A DNA stretch of 64,000 bases from Enterobacter sp. RHBSTW-00994 (GTDB taxonomy: Bacteria; Pseudomonadota; Gammaproteobacteria; Enterobacterales; Enterobacteriaceae): NCBI RefSeq assembly GCF_013782625.1, contig NZ_CP056199.1, positions 4,544,588 through 4,608,587 on the forward strand, given 5' to 3'. Under the pieces are notes generated by a model that was not told where the DNA came from, ran no database searches, and saw only the letters and a list, made by a program, of their open reading frames with translations. Positions 27,194-35,416 of the stretch are shown here, piece by piece. Position numbers and translations under genes: made by a program. Numbering within the stretch: the stretch's first letter is position 1; each line of letters begins with the position of its first letter.

Positions 27194-28171
27194 GTGACGC
27201 AGGAAAACAACCCGCAACCTTCACCCCAGGAAACCTCCCCCGGAAAAGCCAGGCAGGCGCTACAAACAGTAACCGGCACAGCGCAAAAAATTCAGCGTTG
27301 TCCCGTCATTGCGCACCTGTTACGTGCCACTGAACGCTTCAATGATCGTATGGGGAATCAGTTTGGTGCAGCCATCACCTATTTTTCATTTTTATCGATG
27401 ATCCCCATCCTGATGGTGTCATTTGCTGCCGCCGGTTTTATTCTTGCCTCCCATCCGACGTTGCTGGAGGATATTTTCGAGAAAATCCTGTTGAATGTCA
27501 GCGATCCCACTCTTGCGAGCACGCTCAAAAGCACCATTAACACCGCCGTACAGCAACGTACCACGGTGGGTATCGTCGGATTGCTGATTGCACTTTATTC
27601 CGGGATTAACTGGATGGGAAACCTGCGTGAAGCCATTCGCGCCCAGTCGCGCGATGTCTGGGAGCGCACACCGCAGGATCAGGAGAAGATATGGGTGAAA
27701 TATTTCCGCGACTTCGTGTCGCTGATCGGGCTGCTGATTGCGCTAATTGTGACGCTTTCTATCACTTCTGTAGCCGGTTCGGCACAGCAGTTGATCATCT
27801 CGGCACTCTATCTCGACAGCATTGAGTGGCTTAAACCGGCATGGCGCGTTATCGGTCTGGCAATATCCATTTTCGCGAACTACCTGTTGTTCTTCTGGAT
27901 CTTCTGGCGTTTGCCACGCCACCGACCACGTAAAAAGGCACTGATTCGCGGCACGCTGATCGCAGCCATAGGCTTTGAAGTGATCAAAATCGTGATGACC
28001 TATACCCTGCCAACACTGGTGAAATCTCCGTCTGGAGCAGCTTTCGGCTCAGTACTTGGGCTAATGGCCTTTTTCTACTTCTTTGCGCGGCTGACATTGT
28101 TCTGCGCAGCGTGGATCGCCACCGCGCAATACAAAGACGACCCGAGAATGCCGGGTAAAACGCACAGTTAA
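27194..28171 (+). CDS. yhjD: YhjD, inner-membrane protein of the YihY/BrkB family
   Basis: Polytopic inner-membrane protein, 325 aa, with a hydrophilic N-terminal 50 residues, then hydrophobic segments including AITYFSFLSMIPILMVSFAAAGFIL, FVSLIGLLIALIVTLSIT, VIGLAISIFANYLLFFWIF and ALIRGTLIAAIGFEVIKIVM. In E. coli, point mutations in yhjD allow survival of Kdo-deficient mutants, so a role in lipid IVA handling was proposed; its true substrate is not settled. The start codon is GTG with AAGGA 8 bases upstream. Confidence 0.93.
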   Translation: MTQENNPQPSPQETSPGKARQALQTVTGTAQKIQRCPVIAHLLRATERFNDRMGNQFGAAITYFSFLSMIPILMVSFAAAGFILASHPTLLEDIFEKILLNVSDPTLASTLKSTINTAVQQRTTVGIVGLLIALYSGINWMGNLREAIRAQSRDVWERTPQDQEKIWVKYFRDFVSLIGLLIALIVTLSITSVAGSAQQLIISALYLDSIEWLKPAWRVIGLAISIFANYLLFFWIFWRLPRHRPRKKALIRGTLIAAIGFEVIKIVMTYTLPTLVKSPSGAAFGSVLGLMAFFYFFARLTLFCAAWIATAQYKDDPRMPGKTHS

Positions 28172-28445
28172 CAGGCCCATCGGACTGATATAAGCATGTA
28201 ATACTTCAGTTCGACTCATCATTTCAGCATATAAATCCAGTACGTAACTTTTATTTAACCAAAAACTAGTTTTATCATCTAATATTTAAATTCTGTGAAG
28301 CATTTCATAGAAGGTATTTTGCTGGCTTGAATATTATCCGCTTTTTGCTGATTTTATCACCAGCTCGCAACTTTGTTACAGATTGAAATGTCGCTTTTGC
28401 TATGCGTAATATGGCCGTTCGTTCGTCAAAAAATAAGAAAATATT
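28172..28445. other. yhjD-yhjE intergenic region
   Basis: 274 bases, AT-rich, must hold the yhjE promoter. No strong terminator after yhjD and no recognised operator. No gene seen. Confidence 0.4.
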
Positions 28446-29768
28446 ATGCAAGCCACAGCCACAACACTCGATACCGAACCAGAAAACGTTCCGGTCAATT
28501 CACGCAACAAAGTTGTCGTCGCATCGCTGATTGGCACTGCCATTGAGTTCTTCGACTTTTATATTTATGCCACTGCCGCGGTCATTGTCTTTCCGCACAT
28601 TTTCTTCCCGCAGGGCGACCCTACGGCTGCCACGCTACAGTCTCTGGCAACCTTTGCGATCGCGTTTATCGCACGCCCTATCGGCTCTGCCGTATTTGGG
28701 CACTTTGGCGATCGCGTGGGCCGTAAAGTCACTCTGGTCGCATCGCTGCTGACAATGGGGATCTCCACTGTCGCAATCGGCCTGTTACCGACCTACGACA
28801 CCATCGGTATTTTGGCCCCTGTTCTGCTGGCACTGGCGCGCTTTGGTCAGGGTCTCGGCTTGGGGGGGGAATGGGGCGGCGCGGCGCTGCTGGCAACCGA
28901 GAATGCGCCGCCGCGCAAGCGTGCACTGTATGGCTCATTCCCGCAACTGGGCGCGCCGATCGGCTTCTTCTTCGCGAACGGCACTTTCCTGTTGCTCTCC
29001 TGGCTGCTGACTGATGAGCAGTTTATGAACTGGGGTTGGCGTATACCGTTTATCTTCTCTGCTGTGCTGGTTCTGATTGGCCTGTACGTGCGTGTTTCCC
29101 TGCATGAAACACCGGTATTCGCCAAAGTTGCGGCGGCGAAAAAGCAGGTAAAAGTGCCGCTGGGCACACTGCTGACCAAACACGTTCGCGTAACGGTTTT
29201 GGGCACATTCATCATGCTGGCAACCTATACGCTGTTTTATATCATGACCGTGTACTCGATGACGTTCAGCACTGCGGCTGCGCCCGTCGGTCTGGGGCTG
29301 CCACGTAACGAAGTGCTGTGGATGTTAATGATGGCGGTGGTCGGTTTTGGTGTGATGGTTCCGATTGCAGGTCTGCTGGCAGATAAATTTGGTCGTCGTG
29401 CAAGCATGATTGTGATCACCTCCCTGATTATCCTCTTCGCTTTGTTCGTCTTCCCACCGCTGTTGGGTTCAGGTAGCCCTGCGCTGGTCATGGCCTACCT
29501 GTTAATTGGTCTGAGCCTGATGGGGCTGACATTTGGCCCAATGGGCGCACTGCTGCCGGAGTTGTTCCCGACTGAAGTGCGCTACACCGGGGCATCTTTC
29601 TCTTATAACGTGTCCTCAATTCTGGGCGCATCCGTCGCACCGTATATCGCCACCTGGCTTCAGGCAAACTACGGTCTGTTCTATGTGGGTGTGTATCTGG
29701 CAGCGATGGCAGCGCTGACGCTAATTGCGTTGTTGCTGACACACGAGACGCGTCACCAGTCATTATAA
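28446..29768 (+). CDS. yhjE: YhjE, MFS transporter of the metabolite:H+ symporter (MHS) family
   Basis: Inner-membrane transporter, 440 aa, with about twelve membrane segments. MFS signature loops are visible: GHFGDRVGRKVTL between TM2 and TM3 and GLLADKFGRRASM in the second half; the GQGLGLGGEWGGAALL segment is the MHS-specific motif. The substrate is probably a small carboxylate or betaine-type compound, as in KgtP, ShiA and ProP, but is not established for YhjE. Its native terminator hairpin just downstream has been split by an IS element. Confidence 0.94.
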   Translation: MQATATTLDTEPENVPVNSRNKVVVASLIGTAIEFFDFYIYATAAVIVFPHIFFPQGDPTAATLQSLATFAIAFIARPIGSAVFGHFGDRVGRKVTLVASLLTMGISTVAIGLLPTYDTIGILAPVLLALARFGQGLGLGGEWGGAALLATENAPPRKRALYGSFPQLGAPIGFFFANGTFLLLSWLLTDEQFMNWGWRIPFIFSAVLVLIGLYVRVSLHETPVFAKVAAAKKQVKVPLGTLLTKHVRVTVLGTFIMLATYTLFYIMTVYSMTFSTAAAPVGLGLPRNEVLWMLMMAVVGFGVMVPIAGLLADKFGRRASMIVITSLIILFALFVFPPLLGSGSPALVMAYLLIGLSLMGLTFGPMGALLPELFPTEVRYTGASFSYNVSSILGASVAPYIATWLQANYGLFYVGVYLAAMAALTLIALLLTHETRHQSL

Positions 29769-29774
29769 AAGCGA

Positions 29775-29791
29775 AACGGCAACCATAAGGT
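29775..29791 (+). terminator. Left half of the yhjE terminator, split by the IS
   Basis: AACGGCAACC before the insertion and GGTTGCCGTTTTTT after it (31204-31217) would join, after removal of the element and one repeat copy, into a 10-bp stem with an ATAA loop and a T-run. This is the native rho-independent terminator of yhjE. Confidence 0.85.
29781..29791. repeat. Target-site duplication, left copy
   Basis: AACCATAAGGT lies directly left of the element; the same sequence recurs at the right end (31197-31207). The exact duplication is 10-12 bp because bases at the ends of the element also match. IS4-family elements duplicate 10-13 bp. Confidence 0.85.
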
Positions 29792-29840
29792 TAATGCCGA
29801 TCAGTTAAGGATCGATTGACCGATCCGGTGGCTGGTGTAA

Positions 29841-29875
29841 AAAGGGTTCCATGTTCATGATGGAGCCCTTTTTAA
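29841..29875 (+). terminator. Hairpin at the inside of the IS left end, before the transposase
   Basis: AAAGGGTTCCAT pairs with ATGGAGCCCTTT (one G-T wobble) around a 7-base loop, followed by TT. It ends at the transposase start codon. Insertion sequences often carry such a structure to block outside transcription or hide the transposase ribosome site. Confidence 0.65.
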
Positions 29876-31188
29876 ATGGAACTTTATCAGGCACCTGGCA
29901 TTATCAACGCCACCACTCCAGAGCGTGCCCGTAGTCTCGCCGACCTCATTCCCCCGGCGCTTATTCAGCAGGCACTCACGCTGACCGATACCGTCACTTT
30001 GCGTAAACGCAAACTCCCTCTCGGGTCGATGATTTGGCTTGTCGTAGGGATGTCCATTTTCTGCGACCGTCCAATGACAGAAATCGTAAATCTGATGGAT
30101 ATCACTGACCGTACTGGCCCCCCCTTTTACCGCCCGGAGTGCTGTCATTCAGCGCCGTAAAACACAGGGGGAGAACGCTGTGCGGGAGCTTTTTGATATC
30201 GCCCGGCAAACAGGCAGTGCATCCACAATGGCACGGACTGAACCTCTTTGCTGTCGATGGCGTGGTCTGGCGTACCGCAGATACACCGGAAAACAGAGCC
30301 GCCTTCAGTAAACACACCAGTCAGTATGGCGAAGGGGGTTATCCTCAGGTACGTATGGTTTGTCTGATGGAGCTGAGCAGCCATCTGATCACAGCCAGTG
30401 CTTTCGACAGTGAAAATATCAGCGAAATGAGGCTGGCTGAGCAACTGACAGAGAAAGCGCCGGATAACAGTATTACCCTGTTCGATAAGGGATTTTACCC
30501 GATGGGCCTGCTCCATCACTGGCAGACATTAGGAGAAAACCGGCACTGGTTGTTGCCGTTGAAAAAGAATACACAGTATCGGGTGGTTCGCCGTCTGGGC
30601 CGGGGAGATGAACTGGTGTGCCTGAAAACCAGCCCGCGAGCCCGGAAGCACTGGCCAGGGGTCCCGGAAGAAATAGTGGGAAGACTGCTGACCCGCAGGG
30701 TGGACGGAAAAGAGAGGCAGGTGCTGACATCACTGACAGACCCGAATCGTTATCCAGGCAATGACATCAGTGAGTTATATCGCCACCGCCGGGAAACAGA
30801 GCTGGGTTACCGGGAAGCCAGGCAGAGTATGCTGGACAGTCGATGGACGTTACGCAGTCGCCTGCCGGAACTGGTGAGGCAGGCGCTGTGGGGGGGTCTG
30901 CTGGCGTATAAGCTGGTGCGATATCAGATGGTGCAGATGGTGTTCCATCTGAAGGGAGATGATTTGCCTAACCAGCTTAGCTTCAGTGGAGCGATAAGCG
31001 AAATAATCCGGCTACTGATAACCCTGCCGTGGGCCTCACCGGGAAAAATGCCGGGCGAAATGAGAACGCTGTATGAACAAGCGAAATGGCTGATATTACC
31101 GGAGAGAAGGGAGCGAAGTTACCCGCGGGAACTCAGGGTAAAGACCAGAAAATATCCGGATAAAAAGGTTGCTGGTCACCTTAAGTGA
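29876..31188 (+). pseudogene. IS4-family transposase, broken by two frameshifts
   Basis: DDE transposase similar over its length to the 442-aa IS4 transposase. The first part (MELYQAPGIINATTPER...) reads to DRTGPPF in frame starting 29876. In the C7 run at 30118-30124 one extra base shifts the frame; the middle part ([26 protein letters not shown]) continues in the next frame, and near 30210-30225 a second +1 shift leads to [18 protein letters not shown], which then stays open to 31188. The DDE residues are visible as AVDG, LFDKG and the Tyr-x2-Arg-x3-Glu signature YRHRRETE, with Arg instead of Lys at the last position. Two shifts make normal activity unlikely. Confidence 0.85.
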
Positions 31189-31197
31189 CCAGCATTA

Positions 31198-31208
31198 ACC
31201 ATAAGGTT
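31198..31208. repeat. Target-site duplication, right copy
   Basis: ACCATAAGGTT after the element, matching the copy left of it; it lies in the loop and inner stem of the original yhjE terminator. Confidence 0.85.
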
Positions 31209-31263
31209 GCCGTTTTTTATGCACCAGTCCTCTTCCTGTCACAAAGGCCTTCAGGCTGAACAA

Positions 31264-33306
31264 TCACTTTTTCATCTGCGCCAGTATGTTCCGACACTGA
31301 TTTGCCTCTCCTTCTGACGGAGAGATCAGCGCCAGCAGCGCTGCAGCTGGTGTCACCAGCGTAGCCAGTGCCGCAGCGACTGCACCACGGGCAATCAATG
31401 GCCCGGCTTTCACCCCCGCCTGCGGGTTTTTGAATGTACCTCGCACATACAACGGCGAACGCAGGGTAATGATGCGGATCCCTTTGCTTTCAGGGTCGAT
31501 AGTCAAATCGAGCTGTTCAGACGCCATGCTGGCCGTCCCGGTGACGTTTATCACTGCATTCTCCGTATCAAAGGCGAAAAGCTGGGGACGCGCCACACCG
31601 TTGACCAGATCCACGTTCGCAGCCGCGCAATTCACTTTCACTTCGTCATCGCCAAAAATTTGTCCGACCACGAAATTACCCACGTTCAGCCCCAGGATCT
31701 CCATCAGGTTACGGCTCACCAGTCCATCGTTCATCAGCAGTTTGAGGTTACCGTTACTGCTCCCCAACAGAGCGGCGACAGAATTCCCGGTTCCGCGGAA
31801 GTCAGCATCACCGTTCATTTCGCCGAGCGTTTTTTGCATCAGTTCAACGTCAGGCATCAGCTCTTTTAGCTTGAGACGCCGCGCCTGTACATCGGCCCGT
31901 CCTTGCATCGGCTTTTTATCGCCTTCAAGGTGAATATTCGACGAAATCATTCCACCCGCGAGGCCAAATTTCAGCGGTTGCAGGCGCAGGTCAGCATTTT
32001 TGAGGATCAGATGAGTGGAGAGATCGCTAATGGGTAGCGTACTGCCATGCTCAATTTTACGCCCTTTAAAGCGGACATCGGCATCCATCACATTCCATTT
32101 ATCGGTTTCAAAGCGATCATATGGCAATACTTTACCTGCTGGCTGAAGATCCTTTTTCACCTCTTTGGACCTGGTTCCTTTCCCCGAATCCACGCCAATC
32201 AGTGGCCCAAGATCGGCCAAACGCAGCTGACGGGACTCCACATCACCTTCCAGTTTTGGCCGAGGTTTTCCCGTGGTGTAGGTCAGCGAACCGTGAATAT
32301 CGCTGTCACCGATGTGGCCGTTGAAATCACGGTAATCGAATACTGACGCCTGTTGATGACCTATTTTGGCCACCAGATGACCATCCGTTTCGAATGGCGG
32401 CGTATCAGGCAACAATACGCCTGTCAGGTCGTAAAGCGCACCCAGTGAATCACCAGAGAACCTCAGCCGCAGATCCACGCCCCCCATGTTCATTGGATCA
32501 TTTATTGTTCCGACAAATGCCACGCGAGTGTTCCCGGAACGGAAATCAGCCTGTACCGGGAAAGGCGTACCGTCGCCGCGTAATGCCAACATACCACCTA
32601 TTTTCCCTGTGCCACTCAGCGGTTGCCCGTTGTAGCGGCCCTTTGCCGTCAGACCGAAGATGTAATCACCTGTCTTGCGGGACGCCTCTTTGCTTTGGCT
32701 ACCTGTGACTTCATTAAACGGTAGCGGTTTCCCAAGCGGATCAACCAGGATCTCCACATTGGCCTTACTCACTGCGTCATCAATCGCGATCCGCCCACGA
32801 TCAAACAGGATGTTATCCAGACGAAATGACCATGCCGAAGGCACTGCATCGGGCTTGCTGCCATCATTGTTGGCGAGATTAAACGTCCAGTTATTATTTT
32901 TTTCTGACAGGCGAATCAAGCGTGCATCGGGTTTTTCGAGCTTGATCCAGGGCAGATAAACCGTTTTATTCAGGAGTGCGAGCGGCGCAAGCGTGGCCTC
33001 AACGCGCGGGAGATGAACCATTGTGACATCGGGGATATCAGGTGGGTTGCCAAGAATAATGTCATCAGCATGAACGTGCGGCCAGGGAACCCAGCTTCGC
33101 CAGCCCGTCTCTTCTTGCTGCCGTTCCCACACAATGCCCAGATCGCCACGAATGGCAAAAGGCCGGTTCAGCTCGGTTGAGACTTTCTGGTTGATGGTCG
33201 GTTTAAGGCGATTCCAGTCAAACGTGGCAATAATGATGATTGCCACCACAATCAACAACAAGAAGATCCCAAGTCCCCAGGTGACAATCCTGGCTGTTTT
33301 CGTCAT
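31264..33306 (-). CDS. yhjG: YhjG, AsmA-family protein
   Basis: Large inner-membrane-anchored periplasmic protein, 680 aa, with one N-terminal membrane segment (VTWGLGIFLLLIVVAIIIIATF) and a long AsmA-like region ending in the conserved AsmA C-terminal domain. AsmA-like proteins resemble bridge-like lipid-transport proteins between inner and outer membrane; a specific role for YhjG is not established. The start has a strong ribosome site (GGGGGA). It is convergent with yhjE and the IS. Confidence 0.93.
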   Translation of the reverse strand: MTKTARIVTWGLGIFLLLIVVAIIIIATFDWNRLKPTINQKVSTELNRPFAIRGDLGIVWERQQEETGWRSWVPWPHVHADDIILGNPPDIPDVTMVHLPRVEATLAPLALLNKTVYLPWIKLEKPDARLIRLSEKNNNWTFNLANNDGSKPDAVPSAWSFRLDNILFDRGRIAIDDAVSKANVEILVDPLGKPLPFNEVTGSQSKEASRKTGDYIFGLTAKGRYNGQPLSGTGKIGGMLALRGDGTPFPVQADFRSGNTRVAFVGTINDPMNMGGVDLRLRFSGDSLGALYDLTGVLLPDTPPFETDGHLVAKIGHQQASVFDYRDFNGHIGDSDIHGSLTYTTGKPRPKLEGDVESRQLRLADLGPLIGVDSGKGTRSKEVKKDLQPAGKVLPYDRFETDKWNVMDADVRFKGRKIEHGSTLPISDLSTHLILKNADLRLQPLKFGLAGGMISSNIHLEGDKKPMQGRADVQARRLKLKELMPDVELMQKTLGEMNGDADFRGTGNSVAALLGSSNGNLKLLMNDGLVSRNLMEILGLNVGNFVVGQIFGDDEVKVNCAAANVDLVNGVARPQLFAFDTENAVINVTGTASMASEQLDLTIDPESKGIRIITLRSPLYVRGTFKNPQAGVKAGPLIARGAVAAALATLVTPAAALLALISPSEGEANQCRNILAQMKK

Positions 33307-33429
33307 CTTTTCCCCCTTACCTGATGGCCTTACCTTTCATGAATATAGCTCATGGCTCAGATAAGCGGGGGCCGCTGTGTCCGGTAATAGTGCGTATTCT
33401 CCACGCACTATTATGGGAAACAGCAGGGG

Positions 33430-34203
33430 TTATAAAGTGATAATAACGTTATCGAGCGTGTCCATCGGAACCGGACGCGAGAGGAAATAGCCCTGAGCTG
33501 CAGCCGCAGGCGAGTTTTGTACGTCGCGCCACTCTTCCAGCGTTTCAACGCCTTCCACAATGACTCCCTGACAATAACGATTCATCAACTGCAGCAACAG
33601 GGTGAACAAATTTCGCCCTTCCGACGTCTGTCGCAACATAATGAACAAGTCACGGGCGACTTTGATGTAGTCGTAGCGAACTTCACTCAGTGCAGAAAAA
33701 TTCGCCATACCCGTACCGAAGTCATCCAGCCACAATGGGCCAAATTCACACATAGAGGCAAACGAAGAATCCTGTGGAAGACGGACATGCTCAACCAACT
33801 CAAAACGCATCCACGGCAACGCAGAGATCAATCCCTGTAATGTCGCATTCTGGCGTAATGCCATCAGGGTTGGGCCGTCGACATTCACCGAGGCAAGAAT
33901 ATTGTGCTGCTGGAAAAAGGACTGCCTGGAGGCCAACATTTTCAGTTGCTCTTCCAGCACATCCAGGCGCTGACGCACGGAAACCTCGGCAAAATAGCGG
34001 TCCGGTGCGATACGCTGTAAAGGATTCGATGGGTGTGTAACAACCGTTAAAATCTCAATTGCCATCAGCCGACCATCAGTACGGTAGATCGGTTGATAGG
34101 TGTACACACGCTCACATTGCAGCCAGTAGCGATGCTCCTGCAAGTTCTCAATACTTGCCTCAGGCGTAGTGCTTAGCCGCTGGATAACCTGCTCTGACTT
34201 CAT
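33430..34203 (-). CDS. pdeH: PdeH (YhjH), c-di-GMP phosphodiesterase
   Basis: Stand-alone EAL-domain protein, 257 aa, cytoplasmic; it hydrolyses c-di-GMP to pGpG and in E. coli is the main phosphodiesterase that keeps YcgR from braking the flagellum. The EAL motif appears as IEILTVV (Glu-x-Leu variant, as in E. coli YhjH); FELVEH, LDDFGTGMANFSAL (DDFGTG metal loop) and IVEGVETLEEW are all in place. A sigma-28 promoter is visible upstream, so it should be a class 3 flagellar gene here too. Confidence 0.96.
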   Translation of the reverse strand: MKSEQVIQRLSTTPEASIENLQEHRYWLQCERVYTYQPIYRTDGRLMAIEILTVVTHPSNPLQRIAPDRYFAEVSVRQRLDVLEEQLKMLASRQSFFQQHNILASVNVDGPTLMALRQNATLQGLISALPWMRFELVEHVRLPQDSSFASMCEFGPLWLDDFGTGMANFSALSEVRYDYIKVARDLFIMLRQTSEGRNLFTLLLQLMNRYCQGVIVEGVETLEEWRDVQNSPAAAAQGYFLSRPVPMDTLDNVIITL

Positions 34204-34251
34204 TTCAGATGTCCTGTTGTATGGGGATGACCTTTTGGACTCGTCAATGGG

Positions 34252-34278
34252 TTATCGGCGCAACGATTGAGAACTTTA
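34252..34278 (-). promoter_or_regulatory. Sigma-28 (FliA) promoter of pdeH
   Basis: On the minus strand: TAAAGTTC, 11 bases, GCCGATAA. The enterobacterial FliA consensus is TAAAGTTT-N11-GCCGATAA, so only the last base of the -35 element differs and the spacing is exact. It ends 48 bases before the pdeH start codon. Confidence 0.92.
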
Positions 34279-34350
34279 TGTTCAGTCTGCGGGGAAAATG
34301 AAATTAAGATGACAGAAATTTCCAGGAATACGCGCTGGCTCAAAAAAAAT

Positions 34351-34369
34351 AATGGAACGTCGTTTTAAT
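34351..34369. promoter_or_regulatory. KdgR-box-like palindrome upstream of kdgK
   Basis: AATGGAACGTCGTTTTAAT is an imperfect palindrome similar to the KdgR operator (AATGAAAC...GTTTCATT). It lies 65 bases before the kdgK start, beside a TAATAT/TATAGT -10-like stretch. KdgR control of kdgK is known in enterobacteria; use of this site is inference. Confidence 0.5.
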
Positions 34370-34433
34370 ATAGTTGACCATAAAATCCACACAGCGCACA
34401 CTACCGCTAATTTATCTGTTCAGGTTCACGACT

Positions 34434-35363
34434 ATGTCCAAAAAAATTGCCGTGATAGGCGAATGTATGATTGAGCTGTCACAAAAAGGCGCGGAAGTCA
34501 GCCGCGGTTTTGGTGGCGACACATTGAACACGTCAGTTTACATTGCCCGTCAGGTTGCACCCGACGCACTCTCCGTAAACTATGTTACCGCACTGGGGAC
34601 AGACAGTTTCAGCCAGCAAATGCTTGAAGCCTGGCAAAGCGAAAATGTACAAACTTCACTCATCCAGCAGATGGAAAACCGTCTGCCGGGTCTGTACTAC
34701 ATTGAAACCGACAGTGCAGGTGAGCGCACGTTTTACTACTGGCGCAACGAAGCCGCGGCAAAATTCTGGCTGGAAAGCGACGCCGCCGCCGCCATCTGCG
34801 AAGAGCTGGCAACCTTTGATTATCTCTATCTGAGCGGGATTAGCCTGGCGATTCTAAGCCCGACCAGCCGCGAAAAACTGTTGTCACTCCTGCGTGAATG
34901 CCGTGCAAATGGCGGTAAAGTTATCTTCGATAACAACTACCGTCCTCGTCTGTGGGCCAGCCGCGAAGAGACACAGCAGGTCTACCAGCAGATGCTGCAG
35001 TGCACCGATATCGCATTCCTAACACTGGATGACGAAGATGCCCTGTGGGGTGAGAAACCGGTCGATGAAGTGATCGCCCGAACTCAGGCTGCTGGTGTAA
35101 ATGAAGTGGTGATTAAGCGTGGTGCAGATTCCTGCCTGGTTGCCGTCGCTAACGATGCACTGGTTGACGTTCCAGCCGTGAAATTAGCCAAAGAAAAAGT
35201 GATTGATACCACTGCTGCAGGTGATTCATTCAGTGCGGGTTATCTGGCCGTTCGCCTGACGGGTGGAACACCTGAAGCCGCCGCACAGCGCGGACACCTG
35301 ACGGCCAGTACCGTCATTCAGTATCGCGGTGCGATTATTCCACGCGACGCAATGCCTGATTAA
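34434..35363 (+). CDS. kdgK: KdgK, 2-keto-3-deoxygluconate kinase
   Basis: PfkB/ribokinase-family sugar kinase, 309 aa, that phosphorylates 2-keto-3-deoxygluconate to KDPG in hexuronate and pectin breakdown. N-terminal IAVIGECMIELSQKG with GGDTLNTSVYIAR, and C-terminal PfkB signature DTTAAGDSFSAGYLA containing the catalytic Asp. The ATG at 34434 gives the E. coli length; the open frame begins at a TTG at 34374. It is followed by a strong hairpin. Confidence 0.96.
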   Translation: MSKKIAVIGECMIELSQKGAEVSRGFGGDTLNTSVYIARQVAPDALSVNYVTALGTDSFSQQMLEAWQSENVQTSLIQQMENRLPGLYYIETDSAGERTFYYWRNEAAAKFWLESDAAAAICEELATFDYLYLSGISLAILSPTSREKLLSLLRECRANGGKVIFDNNYRPRLWASREETQQVYQQMLQCTDIAFLTLDDEDALWGEKPVDEVIARTQAAGVNEVVIKRGADSCLVAVANDALVDVPAVKLAKEKVIDTTAAGDSFSAGYLAVRLTGGTPEAAAQRGHLTASTVIQYRGAIIPRDAMPD

Positions 35364-35373
35364 GACGTTTGAC

Positions 35374-35408
35374 CTCTCCCCCTCTCTCCAAAAGAGAGAG
35401 GGGGAGAG
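35374..35408. terminator. C/T-rich perfect hairpin between kdgK and yhjJ
   Basis: CTCTCCCCCTCTCTC pairs perfectly with GAGAGAGGGGGAGAG, a 15-bp stem with a CAAAA loop, between convergent genes. It has no T-run on either side. Confidence 0.75.
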
Positions 35409-35416
35409 TGAAGAGC

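Larger units (their letters stand above)
29792..31197 (+). mobile_element. IS4-family insertion sequence (about 1.4 kb)
   Basis: The 1406-bp element is bounded by imperfect 18-bp inverted repeats: TAATGCCGATCAGTTAAG at the left, and at the right (read inward on the opposite strand) TAATGCTGGTCACTTAAG, matching at 15 of 18 positions. The left end is almost identical to that of IS4 of E. coli, which is 1426 bp. It carries one transposase reading frame, broken by frameshifts. It interrupts the hairpin downstream of yhjE and is flanked by a direct repeat. Confidence 0.92.

Noticed and set aside
29876..31188. Programmed ribosomal frameshift in the transposase
   Set aside because: The C7 run could slip, but two +1 shifts are needed and the second has no slippery sequence; IS4 itself uses a single frame. 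Decay is simpler.
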